NCBI GenBank assembly: GCA_049724395.1
Contig: JAUGWO010000269.1
Span: forward strand, 1 to 64,000
Direction: 5' to 3'
DNA from: Spongospora subterranea f. sp. subterranea
Taxonomy: Eukaryota > Endomyxa: Phytomyxea > Phytomyxea > Plasmodiophorida
Length of the DNA stretch: 64,000 bases
Part shown: one piece after another, positions 20,590 through 31,490 of the stretch
Layout of the letters: each line of letters starts with the position of its first letter
Position numbering within the stretch: position 1 is the first letter of the stretch
Notes under the pieces: generated by a model
Told to the model about the DNA's origin: nothing
Seen by the model: only the letters and a program-made list of their open reading frames with translations
Databases searched by the model: none
Program-made: the position numbers and the translations under genes

Positions 20590-22897
20590 TTAAAATACGC
20601 TATGCCGATGATCAGGAAAGTTCTGTGATACGGCACTTGGCAGATTGTTGTCGCGAGCAAATCGTGGAGTTCGCTTCCACAATGTGACCGATAAGATCAA
20701 CGGCGGGATCGTCAGCAATGCGATTGCGAACGTGAACAGGCACGTGTTGTAGATGGAATCGATGAACGACGAACAAACCGTGTCCATAACACGATCGATG
20801 GGAGGCATCATAGCGCCACAGTACGATTGAGCTCGTAATTCATCGATCAGATTGAGTAATGGAATTGTATACTTGGCGACCAACGTGAGATTGGCTACGT
20901 AATTACTAGCGTTGGACGACAGGAAATTCGCTTCCGACGATATCGAAGAGACGTTTCCCTGGTCAACGTTGATCAGCAACAGACTCAAACTGGACAACCC
21001 ATCATCGGACGGCAGACCTGAATCGCTGCCAATGTTCTATTGAGGTCGCGCTCAACATCGATGAGATTAGTTATGGCCTGTCGATATGTCGACCGGGCGC
21101 CTGGTCCAGCGCTTCCAGGGCTTCCTGTCTCATTATATATACTGACGCGATTGTAGATCGGGACACCCGAGCTGTTCGTAAACGACGTATTGAAACTGAA
21201 ATCGTTCTGCAAATTCACCACTTAACAGTTTTTGTCATGGAAAAACCCGAAATTCTGACCAGCATCGTGTCAATTCGAAGCGAATCGAACGCAAACGCTG
21301 ATTGAAGAGTCAGATTGTGCGATTGGGAACTTAACGTGTTCAGAGCTGAGAACGACAAGCTGATGTTGAGATTATCAAAGTGGACCTGATCTCTGAACGC
21401 GAGCTGATCCGATGCGTTTAGAGCGACCAGGAGCGATGTGTTGCCCACGCAAGCGGATACGATGGGCAACGCCGATTGTGGCGCCAGGGCTGTGATATTC
21501 GACGAGCAGATATCTGCGGTGGCGGCACCCAATGGGAAGTACAGCGAAAACGTGGTCAACGATATCAGAATGGATAAAAACGAGACGAGGAACACGAGAC
21601 GGAAGAGCAATCCGGATCGAAATACGACGGCGGCGCAGGAGGTGAATAGGATCACGATTGGGAGCGAATACAGGACCGATAACTGATTTATTGCAAATCA
21701 ATGCGGGATTGGCGGGTGGCAAATGGCGAAATCTGACCTCAATATACCGGGATTGATCGTAGTCGTATACTCGAGGGAGCTGCCCATGGAGATCGACAAT
21801 GTCATCACGATTCGATTGCAGGTCGGATTCGACGGCCGATATCTTGGCGACAGCAGGGCCGCTATTGGAAACGACTAGAACGGCAACCTGGTTGGTGGCG
21901 AAAATACCAGATGGCGGACGGATGATGATGATGGATTACCGGAATGGCCCAACAGGCTTATTGTCCGATCGGCCTGGTCCAGTGCACTGATGGCGTCCAA
22001 CTGGATGGCGATATTGGTGAGTGTGATCACCTGAGCAGCCGTGCTGCAGAATTGACACGTGTATCCATGATTTGGGAATTGCCCTAATCCATCCGATATA
22101 CGATCCAAACCCCCTGATTGACGAAAAGACGTTCAGCAAACGGTGCAGTTGAGGACGACGACCTGGCGCTAACCGATTAGGTGGCCAGTTTGCGCTCGAA
22201 GTGAGGACGAGTTGAGCGAGACCGCTTTGATTTGATGTATTGTTGGTCCGAGCTGTTGACCCAGCTGTGTTAGCGTTGAGATGGGTGGGGATATGGTGAG
22301 ATTAGCTAATGAGAGAATACTGATCGAAGAACGGGTAATGTCACGAATCTGTCTCGAAAGAGTATCGTTCTCGTGGAACCCAAATGAGCTAACTGACAGT
22401 TAATCACGGTCAAGGAGAAAGGTTGTTGAACACATACGAAACGATAACCATTCCAATGGAAAACAGACTCAATACGAAAAAGGGTGTAAGACGCGACCAT
22501 TTTGAATACCCATCTGACCACGATGATCTGCCACCACACTATAGGGCAATTTGGTTCACAAGAGCATCACTCTGATGGGGCAAAAATGCATACACAATGA
22601 CAACAGATGCGGCATATGAGGAAAATCGAGACGACGATGATGATGACGACGGCAGCGATTAATGTCGGTGCGGCAAGGATGGCTAAACCCTAAATCAGAT
22701 ACCAATGAAAATCATCGATAGATGGTGAGATTATAATGGAGTACCTCACGATAATCTGGGTTGGTTGCGTTAGGTTGATGTTGGTTGGTGCCACGAGGGA
22801 ACGAACGAAAGAAGTCAACAGTATCACGAGAGGTTGTCCACGCTGAGCCAAGTCGTAGCAAAACAAAACACAAAGTGGTACACGATAAGGTGTTCAT
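20590..22897 (-). CDS. Prominin-like multi-pass membrane glycoprotein
   Basis: Exon 1 (22745-22897) encodes a signal peptide (MNTLSCTTLCFVLLRLGSAW) and ends phase 0; a 55-nt intron (22690-22744) leads to a TM segment followed by a Cys cluster (FLICRICCHCVC), as in prominins. Further exons give a second TM (HPFFVLSLFSIGMVIVSYVF), a long loop with many N-x-S/T sites, a third TM pair (LLFRLVFLVSFLSILISLTT) and a last TM near 20700 (IYNTCLFTFAIALLTIPPLI) with a basic cytoplasmic tail. The five-TM, two-loop plan and the small Cys-rich loop match the prominin/tweety group, proteins that bind cholesterol in membrane protrusions. Sequence identity is weak, so the family is inferred mainly from topology. 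Middle exon borders are not fully resolved. Confidence 0.6.
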
Positions 22898-24936
22898 GAG
22901 GGTCTAGTGCTTTGCCGATTGACGAGCGCAACTGCAGAATGGTGTGCAATTGCAACTCATTTGGCTGCATGGAGAAAAACAACTTGATTGGAATCGGGCT
23001 GCACATCACAGACATCATCTTTCATCAGATTGTGTTCGACTGCTCAATTGAGCACTAGGGCTGTTCGTAGATAAACCGGTCGAGTTTAGCGGTACTTTAT
23101 CGCCTACAGCGTAGGATGGCTAAACTCGTAGGTGGACTCGACCCGCATTTCGACTAAGCATCGTAGGTAGTTCTAATTGAGCAGTGCGAATACCATTGTA
23201 AAAGATTAAAAGTTGCCTGTATTGATAGGAAAATGTATTTCTCGCGTAAGTTGAGTGACTTCTAAATACTGCCCATTTTCTGAAAAATCATCGCTATTGC
23301 GTACGCAAACAGGTTTGACCATCGCCACTTAACAATGCCAGATGGCGATGCGATAACGAGCCCCGTTCGATAGGCGACCAGTTGCTTGAACAACACGCAA
23401 TAATTCGGCGATATAAGATTTGTAATATACTCGTGATTTATAATATTGATATGTTCAATTAGGAGTATTCGTCTATCGGTCCTGGCCAATTATCGGGCTC
23501 TGACGATTCCTGTTGTCATCAATGCCTCCCCATCAACTTGATTGAACCATAGTGCCATCATAGTAAATGGACCTGAGACTTGGCGTCATTGCCTGATATG
23601 GGCATGTCGACACCAATGCTACCCGTAGATGATGTCCCTGTTATTGCCGTACACAATGCACCAAGGCCATCTGTGACTGCATTGCCTGTTATGGGCACAT
23701 TGGCACCATCGCCATCTGTGACTGTTAAATGGGCACCTCGGCAGCAACGCTACCTGTGACTGTTATGGGCACCTCGGCAGCAACTACCTGTGACTGTTAA
23801 ATGGGCACCTCGGCAGCAACGCTACTTGTGACTGCATTGCCTAGGCGCATTGGCACCAACGCTAACTGTGACTGTTATGGGCAGTTGGGCACTTTAAACC
23901 CAGTGCGGTCTGAAAATCTCCAAGCGCATTGACCACCTGGTACAATCAGTCCTTGACATAAGATCAAACAGAACAGATGTATTTGCCTGAGTGATTATTT
24001 CTCCTCAGCAACTGTAAAGACTGTTTGGACAATAACAATCGGCCCATTGGAGGATGACGGTCAGTAGACTCAGCTCATACGGTTGAGATAACTCGAGGAC
24101 CGCAAGAGCACGGTCGAGGAACAAAGAGTCCTCGCGCACACAAGAGTGGCAGCAATTTACACAAACCATTGTATTAACGAATGGAAGGTTGAGTGATGGG
24201 TTTGCAATAATTAACACTTTTGTGGTCTGTCTACAAAAATCAAGCAACACATTTGAGACACGGCGGGAAATTGAAAACCGTTAAAAAATTTACAAATTTC
24301 GAATGTGAAACAGAACTTGAGATATGCTGAAATTGCCGCTGATTTGAGAGAGTACCGTACACCAATCGCCGATTCACGTTTATTGGGGTTTCGAAAAGAA
24401 TTTCTAGAACAACGACTTGACTAGTTCGAGACATAATATGTGCAACTGAACACAAACCACAGACCAGCTGATACGACTCAGTCAACAATATTGGTTTTAA
24501 GTCTGTGCCTCAGTGAAACATTTGACTGCGAGTCTGAAACGGGGCAGTGGTGCTGTTATTGGTCAATCAACAGCAGACACAGCCGAGTGATCGCACTGAC
24601 CAGGGCCGGTCAAGTAACCTGGCCCGGATATCTGCGCCGGGCAAGGCAGGCACGGGACCTTGATCGATATCTCCCGATACGGGGCTGGCCGTAGATCTCG
24701 TTGATTCACCCTTGGCCCTACCCGTCAGCACCACATTTGATCGCGGCCACGTTCTAGAGTACATCACTGTAATACCAAGAGATAGGCAAGCGGACCGCGC
24801 ACTTATCCTTTTTAGAGCACCGCTCCTCATCATCTTTGAATGATCATTATCGTAAAGGGCTCTTTATTCCTGTGACGATCGTGATCGCTTTTTCAAATTG
24901 TCTCCTGCTGCATCAGTGTTTCTACTGACGATTTCG
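22898..24936. other. Intergenic region with minisatellite
   Basis: No supported gene. Contains the degenerate minisatellite at about 23580-23890. The short ORFs on both strands show no domains or consistent splice sites. Divergent promoter elements for the prominin-like gene and the gene at 24937 presumably lie here but none is recognisable. Confidence 0.4.
23580..23890. repeat. Degenerate minisatellite
   Basis: Repeated blocks of GGGCACCTCGGCAGCAACGC and CTGTGACTGTTA with variable spacing (units about 30-40 nt), seen at least five times. The spacing is irregular, so the array is old or gene-converted. Not coding. Confidence 0.7.
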
Positions 24937-25430
24937 ATGCCCGATTCTGATGAAGCGGCAATTTCTCGTTCGCTTGCCGCGTTTCAGGCCCGTGCATCAC
25001 AGCATGCTTTATCAGCGACGCAGCTGTGCGATTTGCTGAGAATCAGGACCTTGGATGAACATGATCAGCAGCATGTCGAGTGCTTGATGGTGGCTGGTCA
25101 TCTTAGGTACGAAGAGGCACTGCTAGCTGCGAGGATCCACGGCCATATTATTAATCAGCCGAGCTCGACTCCCCGATCAATCCTTGAACAATTGTGCCAG
25201 AAGCTAGAAAACGTAAAAATCTCATTCCTGAAATTTTGTTATCCAGCTGGTAATTTTATCGATTTTATCAGATGACCTCTATGGAAGAGAATATTCTGGA
25301 AAAGATGAGGAAAAAGAGGAATAGTCGGAGCATAAGCCCTGATCAAATTTTAGTTAAAAAAAGGAAGTGTCATGACGTCAAAAAGCGGCCAACCAAAGCT
25401 AATAAGAGCTTCCTGAAAACGTCGAGATAG
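24937..25430 (+). CDS. Small protein with basic, NLS-like C-terminus
   Basis: Exon 1 24937-25212 (92 codons), intron 25213-25271 (59 nt, phase 0), exon 2 25272-25430; 144 residues. The N-terminal two thirds is predicted helical (AISRSLAAFQARASQHAL, LCDLLRIRTLDEHDQQHVEC, YEEALLAARIHGH). The C-terminus carries basic clusters (KMRKKRNSRS, KKRKC, KKRPTKANK) like a multipartite nuclear localisation signal. The ATG is chosen as the first Met in the open frame. No family is recognised; a nuclear role is inferred only from the basic tail. Confidence 0.55.
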
Positions 25431-26040
25431 CGCTTCGTCATAGCTCTACCATCTGTATATATACTTCTATTAGCAAGATTCCATCTTAGATAAACACAAG
25501 ACTAATATGTATTTGCCAATGGCATTTTCGTCCTGTTTCAAATCAGGAGCGCGTATCGGTTTGCTTATATTTCGAACTACCATGTGAACGATATCCTTGA
25601 TTTAAAGTGGATGCGTTAGCCCACATGCTGTGGCAAGGTCAATGCATCCACGAGTGATCCCCAGTTTTGCTCACTCAGAAGTTTCGTGTAATGGGAAAAA
25701 TATCATATTTTTCTATAGGCAATCGAATCTGTGGTCGCTAACTCGAGCGCATATCGCATATAAATTCTGTCAACCTGGGCGTTGTAGACATAAACTCGGA
25801 AGTTACGGACACCGCCATTTGAGAACGGTCAAGCGTAGTTCGCCGGCAACAGACTGGCTACTATAGTGGCATCGATCGAGCGTTTCTAGCGACGAGCGTA
25901 CGATACGAATAGGACGACGCTGCCGTTGGCACTGGCCCAAACTACTAGGGGCGTTGCAATAGTCCGGTATACTCGGAGTCCGTATCGGACTTACTAATCT
26001 AGGCGCTTCCCTGTTTTCAAACCACCTCGTCTTCGACAAC
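25431..26040. other. Intergenic, upstream of eIF5A
   Basis: No gene supported. Presumably holds the eIF5A promoter and 5' UTR. Short ORFs on both strands overlap and lack domains. Confidence 0.4.
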
Positions 26041-26523
26041 ATGGCTGAGTCTGGCGAGAATGCAGCCAAGTTGACACCGCTGAAGGCGGGATCTTTGAAG
26101 AAGGGCGGCTATCTTCAAATCAAGGGTCACCCATGCAAGGTCCGTATTGTTATCGTTTGACGTGTCTGGCCTGATTGGGTATTAATGTGCAATTCATAGA
26201 TTATGTCCATGTCGACGTCAAAAACTGGCAAGCACGGTCATGCTAAAATGAATATTGTTGGAGTTGACGTCCTCACCCAGAAGAAGTACGAAGATATGAC
26301 TCCTACTTCGCACAACGTGTCGGTCCCCATTGTCACAAAGACCGAGTACCAGGTCATCGATATCGCTGACGGGTTCGTTCACATCATGGATGAAGATGGC
26401 CAGCCCATTGAGGATGTCAAACTTCCAGAAGACGACGAGATGAGCCAGAACATCCAAGACGCTTTTGCTGAAGGCGATAAAGATGTTCTGGTGACCCGTC
26501 CTACAGGCCCCAGAAGGCATTGA
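26041..26523 (+). CDS. EIF5A: Eukaryotic translation initiation factor 5A
   Basis: Translation factor that relieves ribosome stalling, especially at polyproline, and aids termination; it is activated by hypusine on one Lys. Exon 1 26041-26139 (33 codons, ending [11 protein letters not shown]), intron 26140-26199 (60 nt, phase 0), exon 2 26200-26523; 140 residues. The hypusination loop is [12 protein letters not shown], with the modified Lys inside GKHGH. KKYEDM and the C-terminal OB-fold follow ([20 protein letters not shown]). It is slightly shorter than the usual 150-160 residues at both ends. The intron position just after PCK is typical of the family. Confidence 0.97.
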
Positions 26524-26604
26524 TCCAAACAATGCCGTTTGGGTTCGCATGATCGTCTCCTTCAAAAGCGTTGCCCAGTAAATTTACTCTGATAGCCGTT
26601 TAAC

Positions 26605-26610
26605 AATAAA
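26605..26610 (+). terminator. Polyadenylation signal of eIF5A
   Basis: AATAAA 82 bp after the eIF5A stop codon, in an AT-rich 3' flank. Confidence 0.6.
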
Positions 26611-27117
26611 AAGTTTCAATAATCATTTTCTGTACACGTACGGCCCTAATTTTCAACATATATATATTCTTCGAGTTTCGTTTATCGGATTATTGTCAAC
26701 CTACAAACACTTTACATGTTCTAGAGATATCGATGTGTTTATCCGACGAACGCCGACTTTTTTCAGGTGAGGTTGTGGAGCGGCAGGCCCACATAATGGC
26801 CGGACTCCTCTTTCGGTCGTTCTGCGACTCTGTGACCGCCAGACAGCGAATATGGCCTCAGACTGCTATGAAGAGACTTGTTCCTGTTTCTGGACGTTTC
26901 TGCTCTCCTGTGCCAGCCCGAGTGGCCTCACCCTGACAGTGCCAGTTCACCCTGGCCCAGTCGTCTGACCTGTCGTTTCCGGTCTGGACCACTTATCACG
27001 CCTATCACCATATTCCATACCGAATTTCCATCATATCGTCGTCTGGGTTGAGTTGATTAGGATAGATCTATTGTCTGGCCTGTAAAGCGGGAGTTTCCTA
27101 TCAATCGCCGTCCAGCG
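26611..27117. other. eIF5A-Lon intergenic spacer
   Basis: An ATG-initiated 67-codon ORF (26733-26936) has no domain and is not needed by either neighbour. It could be a 5' UTR exon of Lon but there is no clear evidence for that. Confidence 0.4.
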
Positions 27118-29604
27118 ATGATGCTGGGTCGACTTAAACGCTGCCGCCGATTTACGAGTGGCAGCAATAGTGGGCTGATCACTCCCTCATCCGTGTTGGC
27201 GCTTCCTTTGTACAAACGGCCGGTTTTCCCAGGAATCGTTGCCCCGATTGTCGTTCCTAACGACCGGTTCCTCTCTACTCTGCAAGTTATTCGCGATGGT
27301 CTACCGATGAATATTGGCCTGTTCTTAGGCAAAGATTCACCCGATGCAGTCTTCAACAATATCGACAGCATCTATAAGACTGGCCTATTAGCTCAGGTCC
27401 TTCGTGTCTTCCCACACAAACAAGGGCTTTCACAAGTTGTAATTATTGGCCTTCATCGTATTCATGCAACGGCATCGGTTGCCACTGATCCATTCCAAGT
27501 CGCCGTGGAACCAATCGTCGACGAAGCGTTCCGATCTGACGATCCTGAGATCGTTGCGCTAACGAACGAAATTATTCTGACATGCAAAGAAATCGTCAAG
27601 CTTCGTCCCGTGCACAAAGATCAGTTCCAAACCATCATCGAGCAAGTCGATCTTTCGAATCCGGGGGATTTGGCCGATTGTGTCACGGGTCTCACGACCA
27701 ATTCCGATTTGACTGCTGCTCAAAACATATTGGAGACGACGTCGATTCCAGAAAGAATGCGGTTGGCTCTGGCCTTACTCAAGAAGGAGATCACATATGG
27801 GGAAATGCAGTCCAATCTGCACCGGCAGATGGACGGTTCTATGAACAAGACCCATCGACGATTCGTCCTGATGGAGCAACTGAAGTCGATCAAGAAAGAG
27901 CTTGGAATGGAAGCGGACGAGAAGGATGTCCTGTTGACCAAGTTCCAGAGTCGCTGCGCGACTCGACAGATTCCGGAGGCGGTGCAGGCCACGATCAATG
28001 AGGAATGCGCCAAGTTATCGGGCCTAGAACCGTCGTCGTCGGAATTCGCTGTCACACGAAACTATCTCGACTGGCTTTCCATACTGCCATGGGGAATCAC
28101 ATCCACGGAAAACTTCAACCTTGAGAGCGCCAAAACAATTCTGAAACGACGATCACTTCGGTCTGGACGACGTGAAACAGCGAATCATGGAGCTGATTGC
28201 TGTTGGGGCCTTGAAAGGAACGGTCAATGGCAAGATTCTCTGTTTAGTTGGACCACCTGGTACTGGTAAGACCAGTATTGGCAAGTCGATTGCCAGGGCG
28301 CTGGAGAGGAAATTCTACCGATTCTCGGTTGGTGGTATGACCGATGTGGCCGAGATCAAAGGCCATCGCCGGACCTATGTTGGCGCCATGCCTGGCAAAC
28401 TGGTCCAGGCGCTGAAAGTCACGCAAACCAACAATCCTGTCCTGTTGATCGACGAAATCGACAAAGTTGGACGAGGTGTCAGCGGCGATCCTGGCTCTGC
28501 CTTACTTGAGGTTCGTTCGCGTTTTCGGAGCAGTCGTTGCCCAAAACCTGATGGCGTTTGTTGTAGGTGCTGGATCCCGAACAGAACAGTACGTTCCTTG
28601 ACCATTATCTGGACGTCCCGTTTGATGTCAGCAAGGTCCTGTTTCTGGTGACCGCAAACAGTCTGGACACGATCCCACGACCGCTGTTGGATCGGATGGA
28701 GATCATCCAGCTAGCTGGATACGTCACTGAGGAGAAGATCGCCATCGCTCAACGGTATCTTATTCCCAGAGTTCTTTCCGATTGTGGTCTTACAGACAGT
28801 GCTCAAATCACCGAAGACGCCCTCAACCTTCTTATTCGAGGATACTGTCGTGAAGCTGGTGTTCGCAACCTTCAGAAACACCTCGAGAAGATATTTCGTA
28901 AGGTGACGCTCAATGTGGCGGCGACGCCAGGGCAATCGGTCGTGGTCACCGCCGACAACCTCAACGATTACGTTGGTTTGCCCATCTACATGAGCGATCG
29001 TTATCATGATCGTACACCCCCTGGTGTCGTCATGGCGTTAGCGTGGACCTCACACGGAGGGCAGACCATGTACATCGAGAGCATATCCAGTAAATCGTCG
29101 GGATCGCCATCGCTCAGAACCACCGGTCATTTAGGGGAAGTCATGACCGAATCCTCTAACATCGCCCTATCGTTCGCCAAATCGTTCCTGGAGAAGGTTT
29201 CGCCCGACAGCGACATCTTGGACCGATGCGCCATCCACATGCACGTTCCAGGCGGTGGAACACCGAAAGACGGTCCCAGCGCCGGTTGCGCCATGGTCAC
29301 CTCACTGCTATCGCTGGCCCTCAACCGTCCCGTCATGAACAATCTCGCCATGACCGGTGAGATCACCCTGACCGGGAAGGTGCTCCGAATCGGAGGGGTT
29401 CGCGAGAAGGTCATCGCCGCCAGACGGTCTGGTTGCACTGACGTCATATTACCGATCGAGAACCGAGCCGATTTCGAGGAACTGCCCGAGTACATCCGGA
29501 ACGGGATCGTTCCGCATTTCTGTTCCAACTACAGCGATATATTTGAGATTGCATTAGAGCACGAGACACCTTGTTCCACCGTCCAAGAGCGAACTACTGT
29601 ATGA
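27118..29604 (+). CDS. LONP1: Mitochondrial Lon protease (frame break at 28147)
   Basis: ATP-dependent serine protease of the mitochondrial matrix. The N-terminus [14 protein letters not shown] is Arg-rich and acid-free like a targeting peptide. Then the LON substrate domain (KRPVFPG onward, residues about 35-240), helical region ([12 protein letters not shown]), AAA+ domain with Walker [10 protein letters not shown] and Walker B LLIDEID, and protease domain with catalytic Ser in PKDGPSAG and catalytic Lys in VREKVIAA. A 56-nt intron (28511-28566) splits ALLE from VLDPEQN. One extra base at 28147 shifts the frame just before [15 protein letters not shown]; omitting it gives about 809 residues with perfect family continuity on both sides. 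Sequencing error or a very recent mutation is most likely. Shorter than animal LONP1 (about 960). Confidence 0.95.
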
Positions 29605-31224
29605 GTAATGATTATTATAGGATTTTATAAACAACACCTTGAATGAACGGCGGCGCCATGGTCAGCATTACCCTTCGCCAATGTATTTGAGTTCCAAACA
29701 CTATTATTTGGACCGAAATGTTGAAATCGTACAAAAACATGACGTCTGGTCGGGGAAGTTAGGAAGTTAGCAGTTCCAGTTCTGCTGGGGATCCATGAGA
29801 TGGCCGTGACAGGACGAGATCATCGACAATGAATTTTTTCATCGACCTATCACAGCTTGGAAAAATTGAAAGGGGCGGTTTACGACAAAAGGGGACTGAA
29901 ATATCTTCCTCGTTTTAGACAGAACCCTGGGAAACAACTAATAATCTCGACGCGTTCGCGATGATAACGACGCCAGTTCCCATCTCGACACTCCTTTGGC
30001 TTGTATCTATTGTCATTCTTTCTCGATTCCCAGTTTCTCTAACCATTGATATACCTGGACTCGGCATCGACCGCACCATTCCGGAATCCGTGTTCTTGTC
30101 AACCGAATCGAAAGTAGGGTTAGATGTGTCGGCGCTTCCTTGAATGTTTGTCAATGTATCCCTTATCGGTAATCGGTAAAGCCTTAGCATAATCGATCCC
30201 ACTCCTGTTCAAATTCCGAATTCGGGCACAAAACTACCCTATCGAACCTTTGCTGGGATGGCGCTGCGGTTCTGATCTCGGGTTAGCTTCTCTTGTGGAC
30301 ATGACGAACAAACATGACGCAGATCCGGGACGTTCGAACTTTCACAGCACTACGGGGGTTGCCAAGTGTTTCGTCATGATAATTACCACACGATAAACAA
30401 GGTCGATTGGGCGAAGAAATTCTGTGTTTTTTGTTCGCTTCCTGAAACTATTTATCAATGGCGCAACATCGCCGTTCTTAAGGAAGTTTGGGTTGCCTTC
30501 AGGTCTGATCAGTGTTCGTGTTCGCGCTCATACGTTAAACTGACCTTCTGCGGTTCACGTCAGTGCTTCTGTTCATCATCTCGTCCTTAAATTCTAGATC
30601 GATGTCGTTGATATGGTCCATATGCGTCATCTCAGATCGGGTGCCAGTTCCTCGATCGAACTCATTGATTGTTCGTTGATCAAATTGATATTGTGGCGGA
30701 TTGCTGTTCGGTTTGTCTATAAAATGGACTAACTCGTTGCTACACATTTCATTTGTATCCAACTTGTTCGAATCGTTCAATACCTTCGACAACATCACTG
30801 CACTGTTAGCGCTGGGGTGCCGAACTTTCGATCGATTTCCATGGACGTTCAGGTTTCTCATTGCGGCAAAAGATCCATAATCAATGAGCTCTCCGCCGAT
30901 TTTCACCATCCGCCAGTCCGGGCAACACGTCTTCACGCCCGCCCAATGAGGAAGCAAAGCACATTTAGCTGGCGATGCTGACCACATTATCGTCAATCAA
31001 TTTGATTCGATGAAGAGCTGAACTCCCGTACTTGTCATTCGTTAATCAATTGATAGAGCCAGGCACGATCCGGAAGAAAAATCCGGTTCTGCACCGGTGT
31101 CAATGCAACCAATTGAGAAAGCGGTTTGACAAGATATATATTTCGCCATATATGTTACACTCATTTGTGGGTTCCATGATTTTGGTGAAACACCACCAAT
31201 GCGAGATAATTTGGATTAATCTAC
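29605..31224. other. Intergenic region after Lon
   Basis: Gene-poor. The best candidate is a minus-strand ORF at 30535-30996 (153 codons) ending rich in Asp, Glu, Asn and Arg; it has no recognised domain or signal peptide and could be chance. A 60-codon plus ORF at 29961-30143 begins with a hydrophobic stretch. Neither is strong enough to call. Confidence 0.35.
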
Positions 31225-31490
31225 ACACACCAAAATCAGGAAAATACACACCAAAATCAGGAAAATACACACCAAAATCAGGAAAATACACACCAAAATC
31301 AGGAAAATACACACCAAAATCAGGAAAATACACACCAAAATCAGGAAAATACACACAAAAATCAGGAAAATACACACCAAAATCAGGAAAATACACACCA
31401 AAATCAGGAAAATACACACCAAAATCAGGAAAATACACACAAAAATCAGGAAAATACACACCAAAATCAGGAAAATACACACCAAGATCA
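31225..31490. repeat. 21-nt satellite array
   Basis: About 12.6 near-identical copies of a 21-nt unit (ACACCAAAATCAGGAAAAT plus AC), varying mainly by C to A in two copies. As 21 is a multiple of three, the array is open in several frames (TPKSGKY repeats on plus; VYFPDFG or CIFLILV on minus). That openness follows from periodicity and is not evidence for a protein. Confidence 0.95.

Noticed and set aside
24240-24488. 82-codon minus ORF in the minisatellite flank
   Set aside because: No domain, signal peptide or splice support; within the length expected by chance in this base composition.
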